A stretch of DNA of 64,000 nt from Sporosarcina aquimarina (GCF_023715615.1 NZ_JAMBOM010000001.1:1054001-1118000); one strand, 5' to 3'. Shown: positions 7,594-15,561, numbered from the stretch's first letter. Numbers and translations: made by a program. The notes: generated by a model from the sequence alone, not told the origin.

Positions 7594-9042
7594 ATGAATC
7601 CATTATTTACATCTAAGACTGAAGCCGAAGCGTGGTTTGTTGATAAATTTGGAACAGGTGAAACGTATGATGCAGTAACACGAGAAATTCATTTGTGGGA
7701 AATGCCAGTTCTTCTACTATACATCAATGGACTTGTTGATGGGCAGACGATTACAACGTTACTAACGGAAATGCAAGATGCAGATAGAGGAAATGAAGCT
7801 TCTCACCATTCAGGTGAGAAGCTGCTCTCTTACTTCCCCTATCATGCAGTAGAGCAGCCGAAAAGTCGGGATGAATTTTTAACATCACTATTGAGTGGAC
7901 TTGCAGGGTTCGTGTCTGATGATGGGTTCACCTTTCTTATCGACATTAGAAGTTATCCCGGGAGACAACCAGAAGAGCCTGATAATGAAAAAGTAATAAG
8001 AGGATCCAGGGATGGGTTCACAGAGAACATTCTTCAAAATACAACTTTAATAAGAAGAAGATTGCGGACACCGGAACTTCGATTTGAAATGCATAAAGTA
8101 TCTGCGGTTGGAAAAACCGATGTGGCAATTTCCTATATTAAAGGAGCTGCCAATGAAGATATATTAGACGGAATTCGTAAAAGAATGGATGAAATTGAAA
8201 CAGATGGACTAACGATGACGGATAAGTCGTTGGAAGAGTTTCTATTTAAGCAGAGGTTTAATCCGATGCCATTTGTTCGATATACGGAACGACCTGACAT
8301 TTGTGCAGCTCACCTCTTAGAAGGACATATTGCTCTTGTTGTCGATACATCTCCATCTGCTATCCTCGTGCCGACCACAATTTTCGATCATATGCAGCAT
8401 GCAGAAGAATACAGACAGGCTCCTTTTATTGGGACGTTCGTTCGCATGATTCGCATGGCAGGTGCAATTTTCAGTCTTCTATTGCTTCCCTTTTGGTACT
8501 TACTTGCAACAAAAACTCAACATATTCCTCAGTTTTTACATTATATCGGTCCGGATGATCCGGGGGCGGTTCCACTATTCGTTCAGTTATTACTTGCAGA
8601 CTTAGGAATAGAAGTGCTGAGGATGGCGGCCATTCATACACCGACCCCTATGACAACGGCCATGGGGCTAGTTGCTGCAATTGTCATTGGACAAGTAGCA
8701 ATTGATGTAGGCTTATTTACACCAGAAGTGGTGCTATATGTAGCGGTTAGCGCAATTTTAACATTTGCCATTCCTTCCTATGAATTGAGTATCACAACTA
8801 AGATTTTCAGGATTGGTTTGCTTTTTGCTGTTGCTATAGCTGGAGCGCCAGGGTTTTTCGTTATGCTTGCGGTACTCTTCTACTACCTGAGTTCTATGAA
8901 ACCGTTAAATGTTCCTTACTTATGGCCAGCGTTGCCATTTTTCCCGAAAGCGATGCTGCGCGTAATCTTGCGTCAACCGATGACGGTGGATATGCCAAGG
9001 CCTTTCATCACGCACTCCCCTAAGCGTAATCGAATGCCGTAA
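7594..9042 (+). CDS. spoVAF: Stage V sporulation protein AF
   Basis: GerA-type membrane protein, 482 residues, associated with SpoVA dipicolinic acid channels of the spore inner membrane. A soluble half (1-285) includes IDIRSYPGRQPEEPD and TERPD. About five membrane segments follow, with AAIHTPTPMTTAMGLVAAI highly conserved. In B. subtilis spoVAF ends an operon spoVAA-AB-AC-AD-AEB-AEA-AF lying between sigF and lysA; here only spoVAF remains between them. A perfect 11-bp hairpin lies inside the gene at 7797-7823. The protein reads intact. Confidence 0.93.
   Translation: MNPLFTSKTEAEAWFVDKFGTGETYDAVTREIHLWEMPVLLLYINGLVDGQTITTLLTEMQDADRGNEASHHSGEKLLSYFPYHAVEQPKSRDEFLTSLLSGLAGFVSDDGFTFLIDIRSYPGRQPEEPDNEKVIRGSRDGFTENILQNTTLIRRRLRTPELRFEMHKVSAVGKTDVAISYIKGAANEDILDGIRKRMDEIETDGLTMTDKSLEEFLFKQRFNPMPFVRYTERPDICAAHLLEGHIALVVDTSPSAILVPTTIFDHMQHAEEYRQAPFIGTFVRMIRMAGAIFSLLLLPFWYLLATKTQHIPQFLHYIGPDDPGAVPLFVQLLLADLGIEVLRMAAIHTPTPMTTAMGLVAAIVIGQVAIDVGLFTPEVVLYVAVSAILTFAIPSYELSITTKIFRIGLLFAVAIAGAPGFFVMLAVLFYYLSSMKPLNVPYLWPALPFFPKAMLRVILRQPMTVDMPRPFITHSPKRNRMP
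7797..7823 (+). repeat. Perfect 11-bp hairpin inside spoVAF
   Basis: AGCTTCTCACC and GGTGAGAAGCT are exact inverted copies with the loop ATTCA, about 200 bases into spoVAF. No T run follows, so it is not a standard terminator. Confidence 0.7.
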
Positions 9043-9153
9043 ACAATTGCCTCCCCCTAAAAGTTATGATAAATTTGTCCTTAGACAACTCCTTCTACAA
9101 TAAATGTCTGTACGAGGAGATTTATCGCAATTATTGGAGTGGAGGCGTAACCG

Positions 9154-10479
9154 ATGGACTTATACGGAACTCAAAAGGTGAACGACAAAGGGCACTTAGT
9201 CATTGGTGGAACAGATGCGATTGATCTCGCACATGTTTATGGCACACCGCTCGTCGTCTATGATACTGCGTTATTTCGTAAGCGAGCAGCAGGTTTTCAA
9301 AGTACGTTTAAAGCGATGGGGATAGAAGCTCAAGTTGCTTATGCAAGTAAAGCGTTTTCTTCGGTTGCCATCTATGAACTAGCCGCACAAGAGGGATTGT
9401 CCCTAGATGTGGTTTCAGGTGGAGAATTGTTTACTGCTGCAAAAGCTGACTTCCCAAGAGAGCGTATTCATTTCCATGGAAATAACAAAAGCTATATGGA
9501 ATTGAACTATGCGTTTGATGAAAAAATAGGTTGTATTGTCGTAGATAACTTTTTAGAGTTGTCCATGGTAAAAGAAATCGCATCTACTCGAAAACAGCAG
9601 ATGAACATTTTGTTGCGAGTGACGCCAGGTGTTGAAGCTCACACACATGAATTCATTACGACTGGTCAAGAAGATTCCAAATTTGGATTTGACTTGAAAA
9701 ATGGACAAGCAGACAAAGCATTTGAACTTGTTTATGATGCGCCATATCTACAATTGCTAGGACTCCATTGTCATATTGGATCTCAAATCTTTGAAACTGA
9801 TGCTTTTACCCATGCAGCAGAAGCACTGATGAAAAAAATGCAAGCGTGGAAAGAAAGCCATTCGTTTGTTTGTACGGTTCTGAACTTAGGGGGAGGTTTC
9901 GGAATTCGGTATACGGAAGAAGATCAGCCGCTAGAACCTTCTCAATATGTAGAAAAAATGGCTGAGGTCGTCCTTGAATTATCAAAAAGTTGGAACTATC
10001 CACTTCCGGAAATTTGGATAGAGCCAGGTCGGTCACTTGTAGGGGATGCAGGGACAACACTGTATACTGCTGGAAGTGAAAAAGAGGTGCCGGGAATTCG
10101 CACATACATTGCAGTTGACGGAGGAATGTCGGATAATATCCGCCCCGCCCTATACGATGCAAACTATTCAGCAGCCGTTGCAAATCGGATGTTGGAACCT
10201 CATAATACAACCGTTACGATAGCAGGAAAATGCTGTGAATCAGGGGATAAGCTCATAATTGACGCAAACCTTGCGGATGTTACTGAAGGCGATATCCTAG
10301 CACTGTTTTGTACGGGAGCGTATACGTATTCAATGGCGGGGAATTATAATAGACTTCCTAGACCTGCAGTAGTATTTGTAGAAGAAGGACATCACCAACT
10401 CGTGATTAGACGAGAGACTTATGAGGACATTACTCGTTTAGATCTCCCCCTTCAGCAGAAGGTGAGGAAAGAATCGTAA
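9154..10479 (+). CDS. lysA: Diaminopimelate decarboxylase
   Basis: Last step of lysine synthesis: decarboxylates meso-diaminopimelate. PLP-dependent alanine-racemase-fold barrel enzyme of 441 residues. The PLP lysine is Lys66 in VAYASKAFSS. HCHIGSQI, GGGFGIRY and EPGRSLVGDAG bind the cofactor phosphate, and CCESGD holds the catalytic Cys supplied to the partner subunit. GGAGTGGAGG precedes the ATG. It follows spoVAF as in B. subtilis, with a 111-base gap, and is translationally coupled (TAATG) to a 34-codon gene. Confidence 0.97.
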   Translation: MDLYGTQKVNDKGHLVIGGTDAIDLAHVYGTPLVVYDTALFRKRAAGFQSTFKAMGIEAQVAYASKAFSSVAIYELAAQEGLSLDVVSGGELFTAAKADFPRERIHFHGNNKSYMELNYAFDEKIGCIVVDNFLELSMVKEIASTRKQQMNILLRVTPGVEAHTHEFITTGQEDSKFGFDLKNGQADKAFELVYDAPYLQLLGLHCHIGSQIFETDAFTHAAEALMKKMQAWKESHSFVCTVLNLGGGFGIRYTEEDQPLEPSQYVEKMAEVVLELSKSWNYPLPEIWIEPGRSLVGDAGTTLYTAGSEKEVPGIRTYIAVDGGMSDNIRPALYDANYSAAVANRMLEPHNTTVTIAGKCCESGDKLIIDANLADVTEGDILALFCTGAYTYSMAGNYNRLPRPAVVFVEEGHHQLVIRRETYEDITRLDLPLQQKVRKES

Positions 10480-10583
10480 TGAAAAAGCGTAACCTTCTAT
10501 TGTTTTTAGGAATTGTCATTATCGCATTAGTTTGGGGAGCGGTATATTGGTATTTTGTTGTACCGGTTATCGATCCGCGCTAA
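10479..10583 (+). CDS. Small single-pass membrane protein (34 aa)
   Basis: An ATG overlaps the lysA stop codon (TAATG) and AGGTGAGG lies upstream, so translation should be coupled to lysA. The 34 residues begin MKKRN, then form one continuous hydrophobic helix (about residues 6-30) containing two Trp and two Tyr, and end VIDPR. The shape is that of a membrane microprotein. I do not recognise a family and assign no function; a link with lysine metabolism or spores would be a guess from position. Confidence 0.6.
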   Translation: MKKRNLLLFLGIVIIALVWGAVYWYFVVPVIDPR

Positions 10584-10591
10584 GACCTAAG

Positions 10592-10620
10592 TTGATAAAT
10601 AATCGACAATCCTGTAAAAT
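10592..10620 (+). promoter_or_regulatory. Sigma-A promoter for ribT
   Basis: TTGATA, 17-base spacer, TAAAAT, 36 bases before the ribT ATG. It gives ribT its own promoter, as needed without the rib operon upstream. Confidence 0.55.
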
Positions 10621-10656
10621 CGAGCAGATAGTATTATTGAAAGTGAAGGGATACCC

Positions 10657-11025
10657 ATGAAACTTGTTCGTTATAAAAAAGCGTATCACAAAATAGCAAT
10701 GGGGTTTCTTTCATATAGTTCCGGTGACCAGCCTGTCAAACAACTCCAAGAAACCATGACCCGTTATGAAACAGATGATAACTGGGAAATGTACTTGGTG
10801 AAGGAGAAAGAAGATATCATTGGAATTGTCGGTGCAGAAGTTGCGGACCACTCATTTGTCGTTCAACACCTATCCATCAATCCATCTTTTAGAGGCGAAG
10901 GAATCGGGAAAGAAATGGTTGCCAAACTTCAAGAAGAATTTCCGGACAAAACTCCCTATGGGAATGAATATACGGATGCATTTGTCAGTAAATGTGTTCT
11001 GGAAGAAACAAGAGCGGAACGCTAA
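10657..11025 (+). CDS. ribT: RibT-like GNAT acetyltransferase
   Basis: GNAT-fold protein of 122 residues resembling B. subtilis RibT along its length: MKLVRYKKAYHKIAMGFLS at the start, QLQETM near 28, and the acetyl-CoA loop SINPSFRGEGIGKEM near 73-87. RibT is the last gene of the riboflavin operon in B. subtilis, with its acetyl acceptor unknown. Here ribDEAH are absent and ribT has its own promoter. Its stop overlaps the convergent DUF309 gene by 4 bases within a shared terminator hairpin. Confidence 0.85.
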   Translation: MKLVRYKKAYHKIAMGFLSYSSGDQPVKQLQETMTRYETDDNWEMYLVKEKEDIIGIVGAEVADHSFVVQHLSINPSFRGEGIGKEMVAKLQEEFPDKTPYGNEYTDAFVSKCVLEETRAER

Positions 11026-11042
11026 CGTCCGCTCTTCTTCTT
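11011..11042. terminator. Bidirectional terminator overlapping two gene ends
   Basis: AGAGCGGA pairs with TCCGCTCT around a 9-base loop, followed by a T-rich tract. The stem encodes the last residues of both ribT and the convergent DUF309 gene. Confidence 0.65.
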
Positions 11043-11534
11043 TTCGTTACGAAGTTTTAGAATATCACTTCTGTCCCTAAGCATATGTTTATGAATAACG
11101 TCATCGCTACCGGGTGGTAGTAAATATAGGTTTTGTTTGGTTTGGCGTACTAATTCATTTAGTTGCTGAGAATGGAAAGTGAGTTTTATTGGTTGGAATG
11201 AATTTCCATTTGAGATCTCGGATTTTGCAAAAGCAACCTCTTGAACTAGGTGGTCGAAGTCAACTACATCCAAATATTCATCGTATTTGGATGGAAGCGA
11301 GGTGAATCTCTGGTGCGACTTGGTAATTGTTCGTAAAGCTCCATTCAGATTCCCGCGTCTCCAATGATACATTCCAGTAGAAAGCAAAATATAAGCAGTA
11401 AGTGGATGTGCCTTTGAGTAGCCAGGAATGGACTTCCAATATTCTTCTAACACTTCATGGCCCTCGAAATAATCTTGATTGTCATTAAAATATACAATGA
11501 ACTCCACGAAGAGCGGATGAAAATAAGGATGCAT
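11022..11534 (-). CDS. ypuF: DUF309 family protein (YpuF-like)
   Basis: A 170-residue protein with the DUF309 signature near the N-terminus: YFNDNQDYFEGHEVLEEYWK, then a helical LTAYILLSTGMYHWRRGNLNGA region. The function of the family is unknown. The ATG at 11532-11534 follows AGGAGTG at normal spacing and replaces a longer open frame with no ribosome site. B. subtilis carries ypuF between ribT and scpA, and here it is on the opposite strand to both, ending convergently with ribT and divergent from scpA. Confidence 0.85.
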   Translation of the reverse strand: MHPYFHPLFVEFIVYFNDNQDYFEGHEVLEEYWKSIPGYSKAHPLTAYILLSTGMYHWRRGNLNGALRTITKSHQRFTSLPSKYDEYLDVVDFDHLVQEVAFAKSEISNGNSFQPIKLTFHSQQLNELVRQTKQNLYLLPPGSDDVIHKHMLRDRSDILKLRNEKKKSGR

Positions 11535-11586
11535 ACAGTCACTCCTATTCATTAGTGCATCTGCTGTGAGCAGAAAAGGTGAAAAA

Positions 11587-12348
11587 ATGTCTTATAATGT
11601 AAAGCTAGAAGCATTCGAAGGTCCTCTAGATCTATTGCTGCATTTAATCAACCGATTGGAAATTGATATTTATGACATCCCAATGGCGCAGCTGACAAAC
11701 CAATACATAGAACACTTACATGCGATGCGTGTACTCGAACTGGATGAGCTAAGTGAATACTTGGTTCTTGCCGCAACATTAATAGAAATCAAAAGTAAAA
11801 TGCTACTTCCTGTGCATGAGGGGGAAGTTTTCGATGACGAAGGGCAAGAGTTCGACATGGAAGAAGACCCACGAGATGAACTGATTGCACGAATACTTGA
11901 GTACAAAAAGTATAAAGAAGCAGCTGTGCAACTGAAAGAATCGGCTGATGAACGTGCTGTCCACTATACTAAACCTCCTACTGAAGTAGAGGCATATGGC
12001 GTCGTGGCTCCAGCCGATTCGGGTGATGAACTCAACGTGTTTGATCTTATCGGTGCCTTTCAGCGCATGCTACAGCGTAGGAGATTAAAAGCACCTATGT
12101 CTGCCAGTATAACAAATAATGAAATTTCTGTCGGCGATAAGATGGATGAGATTATGAGTCGAATAGAACGTAAGGGGGGGACTTGTGAGTTTGAAGAGTT
12201 GTTTGAAGAAGGAGACATTAGTGGTTTAATCATCACATTTTTGTCCATTCTTGAACTAATGAAACGAAGTGATATTATCGTAGAACAACACGGGAATTTT
12301 GACCGGTTACAGATTAGAATGCAAATGGAGGAACGGACGTATGAATGA
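11587..12348 (+). CDS. scpA: Segregation and condensation protein ScpA
   Basis: Kleisin subunit of the SMC condensin, bridging the SMC heads with ScpB. EAFEGPLDLLLHLINRLEIDIYDIP at residues 7-31 is the family's N-terminal hallmark; an acidic linker spans 80-105 and a C-terminal winged helix (EFEELFEEGDISGLIITFLSILELMKR region) binds SMC. The ATG at 11587 gives 253 residues, whereas a GTG at 11566 would extend beyond the conserved start. It overlaps scpB by 8 bases. Confidence 0.96.
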   Translation: MSYNVKLEAFEGPLDLLLHLINRLEIDIYDIPMAQLTNQYIEHLHAMRVLELDELSEYLVLAATLIEIKSKMLLPVHEGEVFDDEGQEFDMEEDPRDELIARILEYKKYKEAAVQLKESADERAVHYTKPPTEVEAYGVVAPADSGDELNVFDLIGAFQRMLQRRRLKAPMSASITNNEISVGDKMDEIMSRIERKGGTCEFEELFEEGDISGLIITFLSILELMKRSDIIVEQHGNFDRLQIRMQMEERTYE

Positions 12349-12946
12349 AGGTAACATCCTAACAGCTACCTTAGAAAGTTTCCTTTTCGTTGCTGGTGAG
12401 GAAGGGCTGACGTTAAAACAGCTTGCTGCACTGACTGTTTGTACAGAAGGTGAAGTGACTGATGCTTTAGAACGGTTGCTAGCGGGATACGAAGAACGGA
12501 GAACAAGCGGGATTACGTTACGTCAGTACGGTGGAGTCTTTCAACTTGTCACTAAAGCGGAATACGCAGAGGATATTAAACGATTGTTTGAAAACCCTCC
12601 TTCTAAAATGATGACTCAAGCAGCACTTGAGGTACTTGCGATAATTGCTTACAAGCAGCCGGTTACACGTGTGGAGGTAGACGATGTCCGGGGGGTAAAA
12701 TCCGAACGAGCTATCCAGACACTTGCTTCCAAAGGATTCATCATGGAAAAAGGACGTTTAGAAGCAAGTGGTCGGCCGATACTATATGCAACAACGGCGT
12801 ATTTTTTGGATCGATTCGGACTCAATTCACTTGAAGACTTGCCGCCACTCCTTCAAGAAACAGAGGAAGATGAAGATACAGACCTATTTCTAACCAAGTT
12901 TCAAGACATATTAGAAGCTCAAGAAGAAGGAGGAAATCGTCTTTGA
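12341..12946 (+). CDS. scpB: Segregation and condensation protein ScpB
   Basis: Partner of ScpA in the SMC complex, made of two winged-helix domains. LESFLFVAGEEGLT opens the first and AALEVLAIIAYKQPVTRVEVD opens the second, followed by RGVKSERAIQTLASKGF. The ATG at 12341 after GGAGGAACG gives 201 residues, with an acidic C-terminal tail. It overlaps both scpA and the following carboxypeptidase gene, so the three are probably co-translated. Confidence 0.96.
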   Translation: MNEGNILTATLESFLFVAGEEGLTLKQLAALTVCTEGEVTDALERLLAGYEERRTSGITLRQYGGVFQLVTKAEYAEDIKRLFENPPSKMMTQAALEVLAIIAYKQPVTRVEVDDVRGVKSERAIQTLASKGFIMEKGRLEASGRPILYATTAYFLDRFGLNSLEDLPPLLQETEEDEDTDLFLTKFQDILEAQEEGGNRL

Positions 12947-13947
12947 AAAAAGTGCTGGCTATACTGATGCTTTGTGCTTCAATGGTGCTCTTGCCCGTTC
13001 CAACAGCGAACGCTGCTGTAACCTCATCGTGGGTGGTCATCGATGGTGATACAGGGAGAATACTGGATGGAGACAACCCGCATGATCAGTTACCGATTGC
13101 GAGCCTAACAAAAATTTGGACGGCTCTGACGTTTATTGAATCAGGTGCAGCCGGTGAAGAAATAGAGATTTCACAACGGGCTTCATCAGCGGAAGGTTCT
13201 TCGATATACTTAGAGCCGGGCAGCACCGTCCCGACAAAAGATTTACTTCATGGACTCATGCTTCGATCAGGAAATGATGCAGCGATGGCACTAGCTGAGC
13301 ATGCAGGTGGATCTGAAGAAGGATTCGTACAACTTATGAACGAACAAGCAGATCTTTATGGACTAAAGGATACGCACTTCACCAATCCGTCAGGTCTTCA
13401 TGATGAACAGCATTTGTCGTCTGCCTATGATACTGCGATGATGCTCTATTTTGGAATGAAAAATAAAGAATTTAAAAAGATTGCTTCTACCGAGCAGTAC
13501 ACCAGGACGGGCAAACAACCGGGGGTTTGGGAAAACAAACATCGTCTTATCACATCCGACACCGACGCAGTAGCAGGTAAGACTGGTTTTACAAAAGCAG
13601 CAGGTAGGACATTAGCCACTTACTTTGAGAAGAATGGGAAGAAAGTGATCGTCGTTACATTGAATAATGGGAATGACTGGAACGTTCATAAATCGCTAGC
13701 AGCGAAAGTTTTCCAGGAGTATTCTGTTGTAACTGTTGCTAAGAAAGGTGAGTATTCGGTCTTGCCGGGTGTTACGGCCAAGTTGAAGAAACCTATAAAA
13801 GTGTTGCTCAAACCGGAAGAGAAGAGTAAAGTTAGTTCTGTCATGCGAATTCCGCGAGATGAGACGCAATCATCACTAGGTCAATGGACTGTCTCTTTGG
13901 ACCAAGAGCCATTGGTAACTGCGGAAGTTGAACTAAAACGCAAATGA
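12943..13947 (+). CDS. D-alanyl-D-alanine carboxypeptidase (DacB/DacF family)
   Basis: Penicillin-binding serine peptidase that trims peptidoglycan pentapeptides outside the membrane. A signal peptide ends near ANA (residue 24). All three active-site motifs are present: SLTK at 54-57, SGN at 109-111 and KTG at 213-215. The TTG start overlaps the scpB stop and follows AGGAGG. It sits where B. subtilis has dacB, but spmA-spmB, which normally follow dacB, are missing and so is dacF before spoIIAA, so one enzyme may serve both spore roles. At 334 residues it is shorter than DacB or DacF (about 380-390), mostly in the C-terminal anchor region. Confidence 0.85.
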   Translation: MKKVLAILMLCASMVLLPVPTANAAVTSSWVVIDGDTGRILDGDNPHDQLPIASLTKIWTALTFIESGAAGEEIEISQRASSAEGSSIYLEPGSTVPTKDLLHGLMLRSGNDAAMALAEHAGGSEEGFVQLMNEQADLYGLKDTHFTNPSGLHDEQHLSSAYDTAMMLYFGMKNKEFKKIASTEQYTRTGKQPGVWENKHRLITSDTDAVAGKTGFTKAAGRTLATYFEKNGKKVIVVTLNNGNDWNVHKSLAAKVFQEYSVVTVAKKGEYSVLPGVTAKLKKPIKVLLKPEEKSKVSSVMRIPRDETQSSLGQWTVSLDQEPLVTAEVELKRK

Positions 13948-13994
13948 AATCTTCTGTATGAAAAAGTGGATAAGAAAAGTTGAAACTCTATGAA

Positions 13995-14030
13995 GCAGAG
14001 GACTACTTAAAGCCTCTGTTTTTTCTTTTT
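13995..14030 (+). terminator. Intrinsic terminator after the carboxypeptidase gene
   Basis: GCAGAGG pairs with CCTCTG around an 11-base loop, followed by TTTTTTCTTTTTT. Confidence 0.75.
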
Positions 14031-14160
14031 TCTTAAAAAACAGATGAACGTGATGAAAAGAGGTCGCTATCTTTTAGATCAAACATGTATTATGCGGTCT
14101 CCTTTTCATTTGCATAAAAATATGACATAATTTTTTAGACTGAAGAATGAGGTGACGGAA

Positions 14161-14892
14161 ATGGAAAGACTACAAAAAGTATTAGCGCGAGCTGGAGTTG
14201 CATCCCGCAGAAAAGCTGAAGGGTTGATCCTGGAAGGCAAGGTTAAAGTGAATGGATCCGTTGTAACGGAACTTGGAACGAAAGTAACAAATTCAGATAG
14301 AGTGGAAGTCGAAGGTATCCAAGTCGTCAAAGAAAACTTCGTTTACTATTTATTGTATAAACCGAGAGGCTACATATCAACGGTTCACGATGAAAAAGGA
14401 CGAAAGACTGTATTGGATCTTATGCCAGGCGTTGAACAACGGATTTTTCCGGTGGGAAGACTAGATTATGACACGTCGGGTGTCATCATTATGACGAATG
14501 ACGGTGATTTTTCTTACACAATGACACATCCGAAGTTCGGAATACGGAAGCAGTACATTGCAAAAGTAAAAGGGATTCCAACTCGGGAAGCACTCAAGAA
14601 GCTCGAACATGGAATTGAATTAGAAGACGGCTTAACGGCTCCTGCAAACGTTAAGATGCGTTCAATGGATAAGAAAACACAAACTGCTCTCGTTGAAATT
14701 ACAATTTCTGAGGGGAAAAACCGCCAAGTTCGTCGTATGTTTGACGCCATCGACTGCCCTGTTGTGAAATTACGTCGTGAATCCTTTGCATCGCTTACCA
14801 CATTAGGTTTGAATGCAGGTGAAGCTCGTGAGTTAACTACTCATGAAGTGAAACAACTGCGTGTTCTTGCGGAAACCGGTAAAATTGGCTAA
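14161..14892 (+). CDS. rluB: 23S rRNA pseudouridine synthase RluB
   Basis: RsuA/RluB family enzyme, 243 residues. An N-terminal S4 RNA-binding domain (ERLQKVLARAGVASRRKAEG) precedes the synthase domain, whose catalytic Asp lies in GRLDYDTSGVIIMTNDG. KNRQVRRMFDAI is also family-typical. AGGTG precedes the ATG at 14161. B. subtilis rluB (ypuL) likewise sits just before resA. The RluB rather than RsuA choice rests on synteny and length. Confidence 0.92.
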   Translation: MERLQKVLARAGVASRRKAEGLILEGKVKVNGSVVTELGTKVTNSDRVEVEGIQVVKENFVYYLLYKPRGYISTVHDEKGRKTVLDLMPGVEQRIFPVGRLDYDTSGVIIMTNDGDFSYTMTHPKFGIRKQYIAKVKGIPTREALKKLEHGIELEDGLTAPANVKMRSMDKKTQTALVEITISEGKNRQVRRMFDAIDCPVVKLRRESFASLTTLGLNAGEARELTTHEVKQLRVLAETGKIG

Positions 14893-14916
14893 TTTGTGAC
14901 ACAAATGTTTCACAAA
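14893..14916 (+). promoter_or_regulatory. Putative ResD-type inverted sites upstream of resA
   Basis: TTTGTGA-N8-TTTCACAAA. TTTGTGAAT-like half sites are reported for ResD. They lie about 45 bases upstream of an extended -10 promoter lacking a -35, the arrangement expected of an activated promoter. Confidence 0.45.
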
Positions 14917-14953
14917 ACACTCATGAACGAAGCCAATTAAAAAACACATCTTT

Positions 14954-14961
14954 GTTATAAT
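14954..14961 (+). promoter_or_regulatory. Extended -10 promoter for the res operon
   Basis: GTTATAAT within TTGTTATAATG fits TGnTATAAT (TG at 14953-14955 region). The matching -35 position reads CCAATT, a poor match, suggesting dependence on an activator. Confidence 0.5.
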
Positions 14962-15018
14962 GAAGGATGCTATGAACGATTCGAAGTACCAACGTTAGGG
15001 GGGAAAGAGGTGGCTAAG

Positions 15019-15546
15019 ATGGACAAAAAGAAGAAACGCCTATTCATTAGGGGAGCGATCTTACTAGTCTTGGCGGCAGCCATTGTCTTTGCACTTACTT
15101 CTAAGAAAGAAACCAAAGTGCTTGCTGTCGGGGATAAAGCACCGAACTTTGAACTTCAGGATATGAATGGAAAGAAAGTAAAACTCTCTGATTATGAGGG
15201 ACAAGGCGTGTTTTTGAATTTCTGGGGAACATGGTGTCCACCTTGTAAAAAAGAAATGCCGTACATTGAAAAGCATTCTAAGGAGTTCACAAACAAAGGT
15301 GTCCAAGTTCTTTCTGTTAATATCGGTGAATCTGAGTTTAAAGTGAATACATTTATTAACCAATACGGACTAACATTCCCTGTTCTGATCGATAAGAACA
15401 AAAGTGTGAGCCGGAATAGTTATAATGTGGTCCCATTGCCTACGACAATGCTGATCGATAAAAATGGAGTTATTAAACAAATTGTTACTCGAGAAATGAG
15501 CGAAGCTGAAATTGTGTCTCTTATGGAGAGCATTCAACCCGAATAA
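15019..15546 (+). CDS. resA: Thiol-disulfide oxidoreductase ResA
   Basis: Membrane-anchored extracytoplasmic thioredoxin-like protein that reduces the haem-binding cysteines of apocytochrome c before haem attachment. A signal anchor spans residues 8-27. The active site WCPPC has Cys73 and Cys76 within FLNFWGTWCPPCKKEMP. The ATG at 15019 follows AGAGGTGG and matches the basic MDKKKKR start of relatives; a GTG at 15010 is within the ribosome site. First gene of resABC. Confidence 0.95.
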   Translation: MDKKKKRLFIRGAILLVLAAAIVFALTSKKETKVLAVGDKAPNFELQDMNGKKVKLSDYEGQGVFLNFWGTWCPPCKKEMPYIEKHSKEFTNKGVQVLSVNIGESEFKVNTFINQYGLTFPVLIDKNKSVSRNSYNVVPLPTTMLIDKNGVIKQIVTREMSEAEIVSLMESIQPE

Positions 15547-15561
15547 GGAGCATGGTATCCA

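Noticed and set aside
8301..8558. 85-codon forward frame inside spoVAF
   Set aside because: It is a shadow in another frame; spoVAF is well conserved through the region and the alternative product is Cys/Ser/Arg rich with no family features.
14893..14916. Rex operator upstream of resA
   Set aside because: Rex sites are TTGTGA-N6-TCACAA; here the half sites are separated by about ten bases, fitting ResD-type half sites better.
14883..14939. AATTGGCT/AGCCAATT inverted repeat after rluB considered as a terminator
   Set aside because: It is followed by an A run rather than a T run on the forward strand, the loop exceeds 40 bases, and the interval holds the res promoter region.
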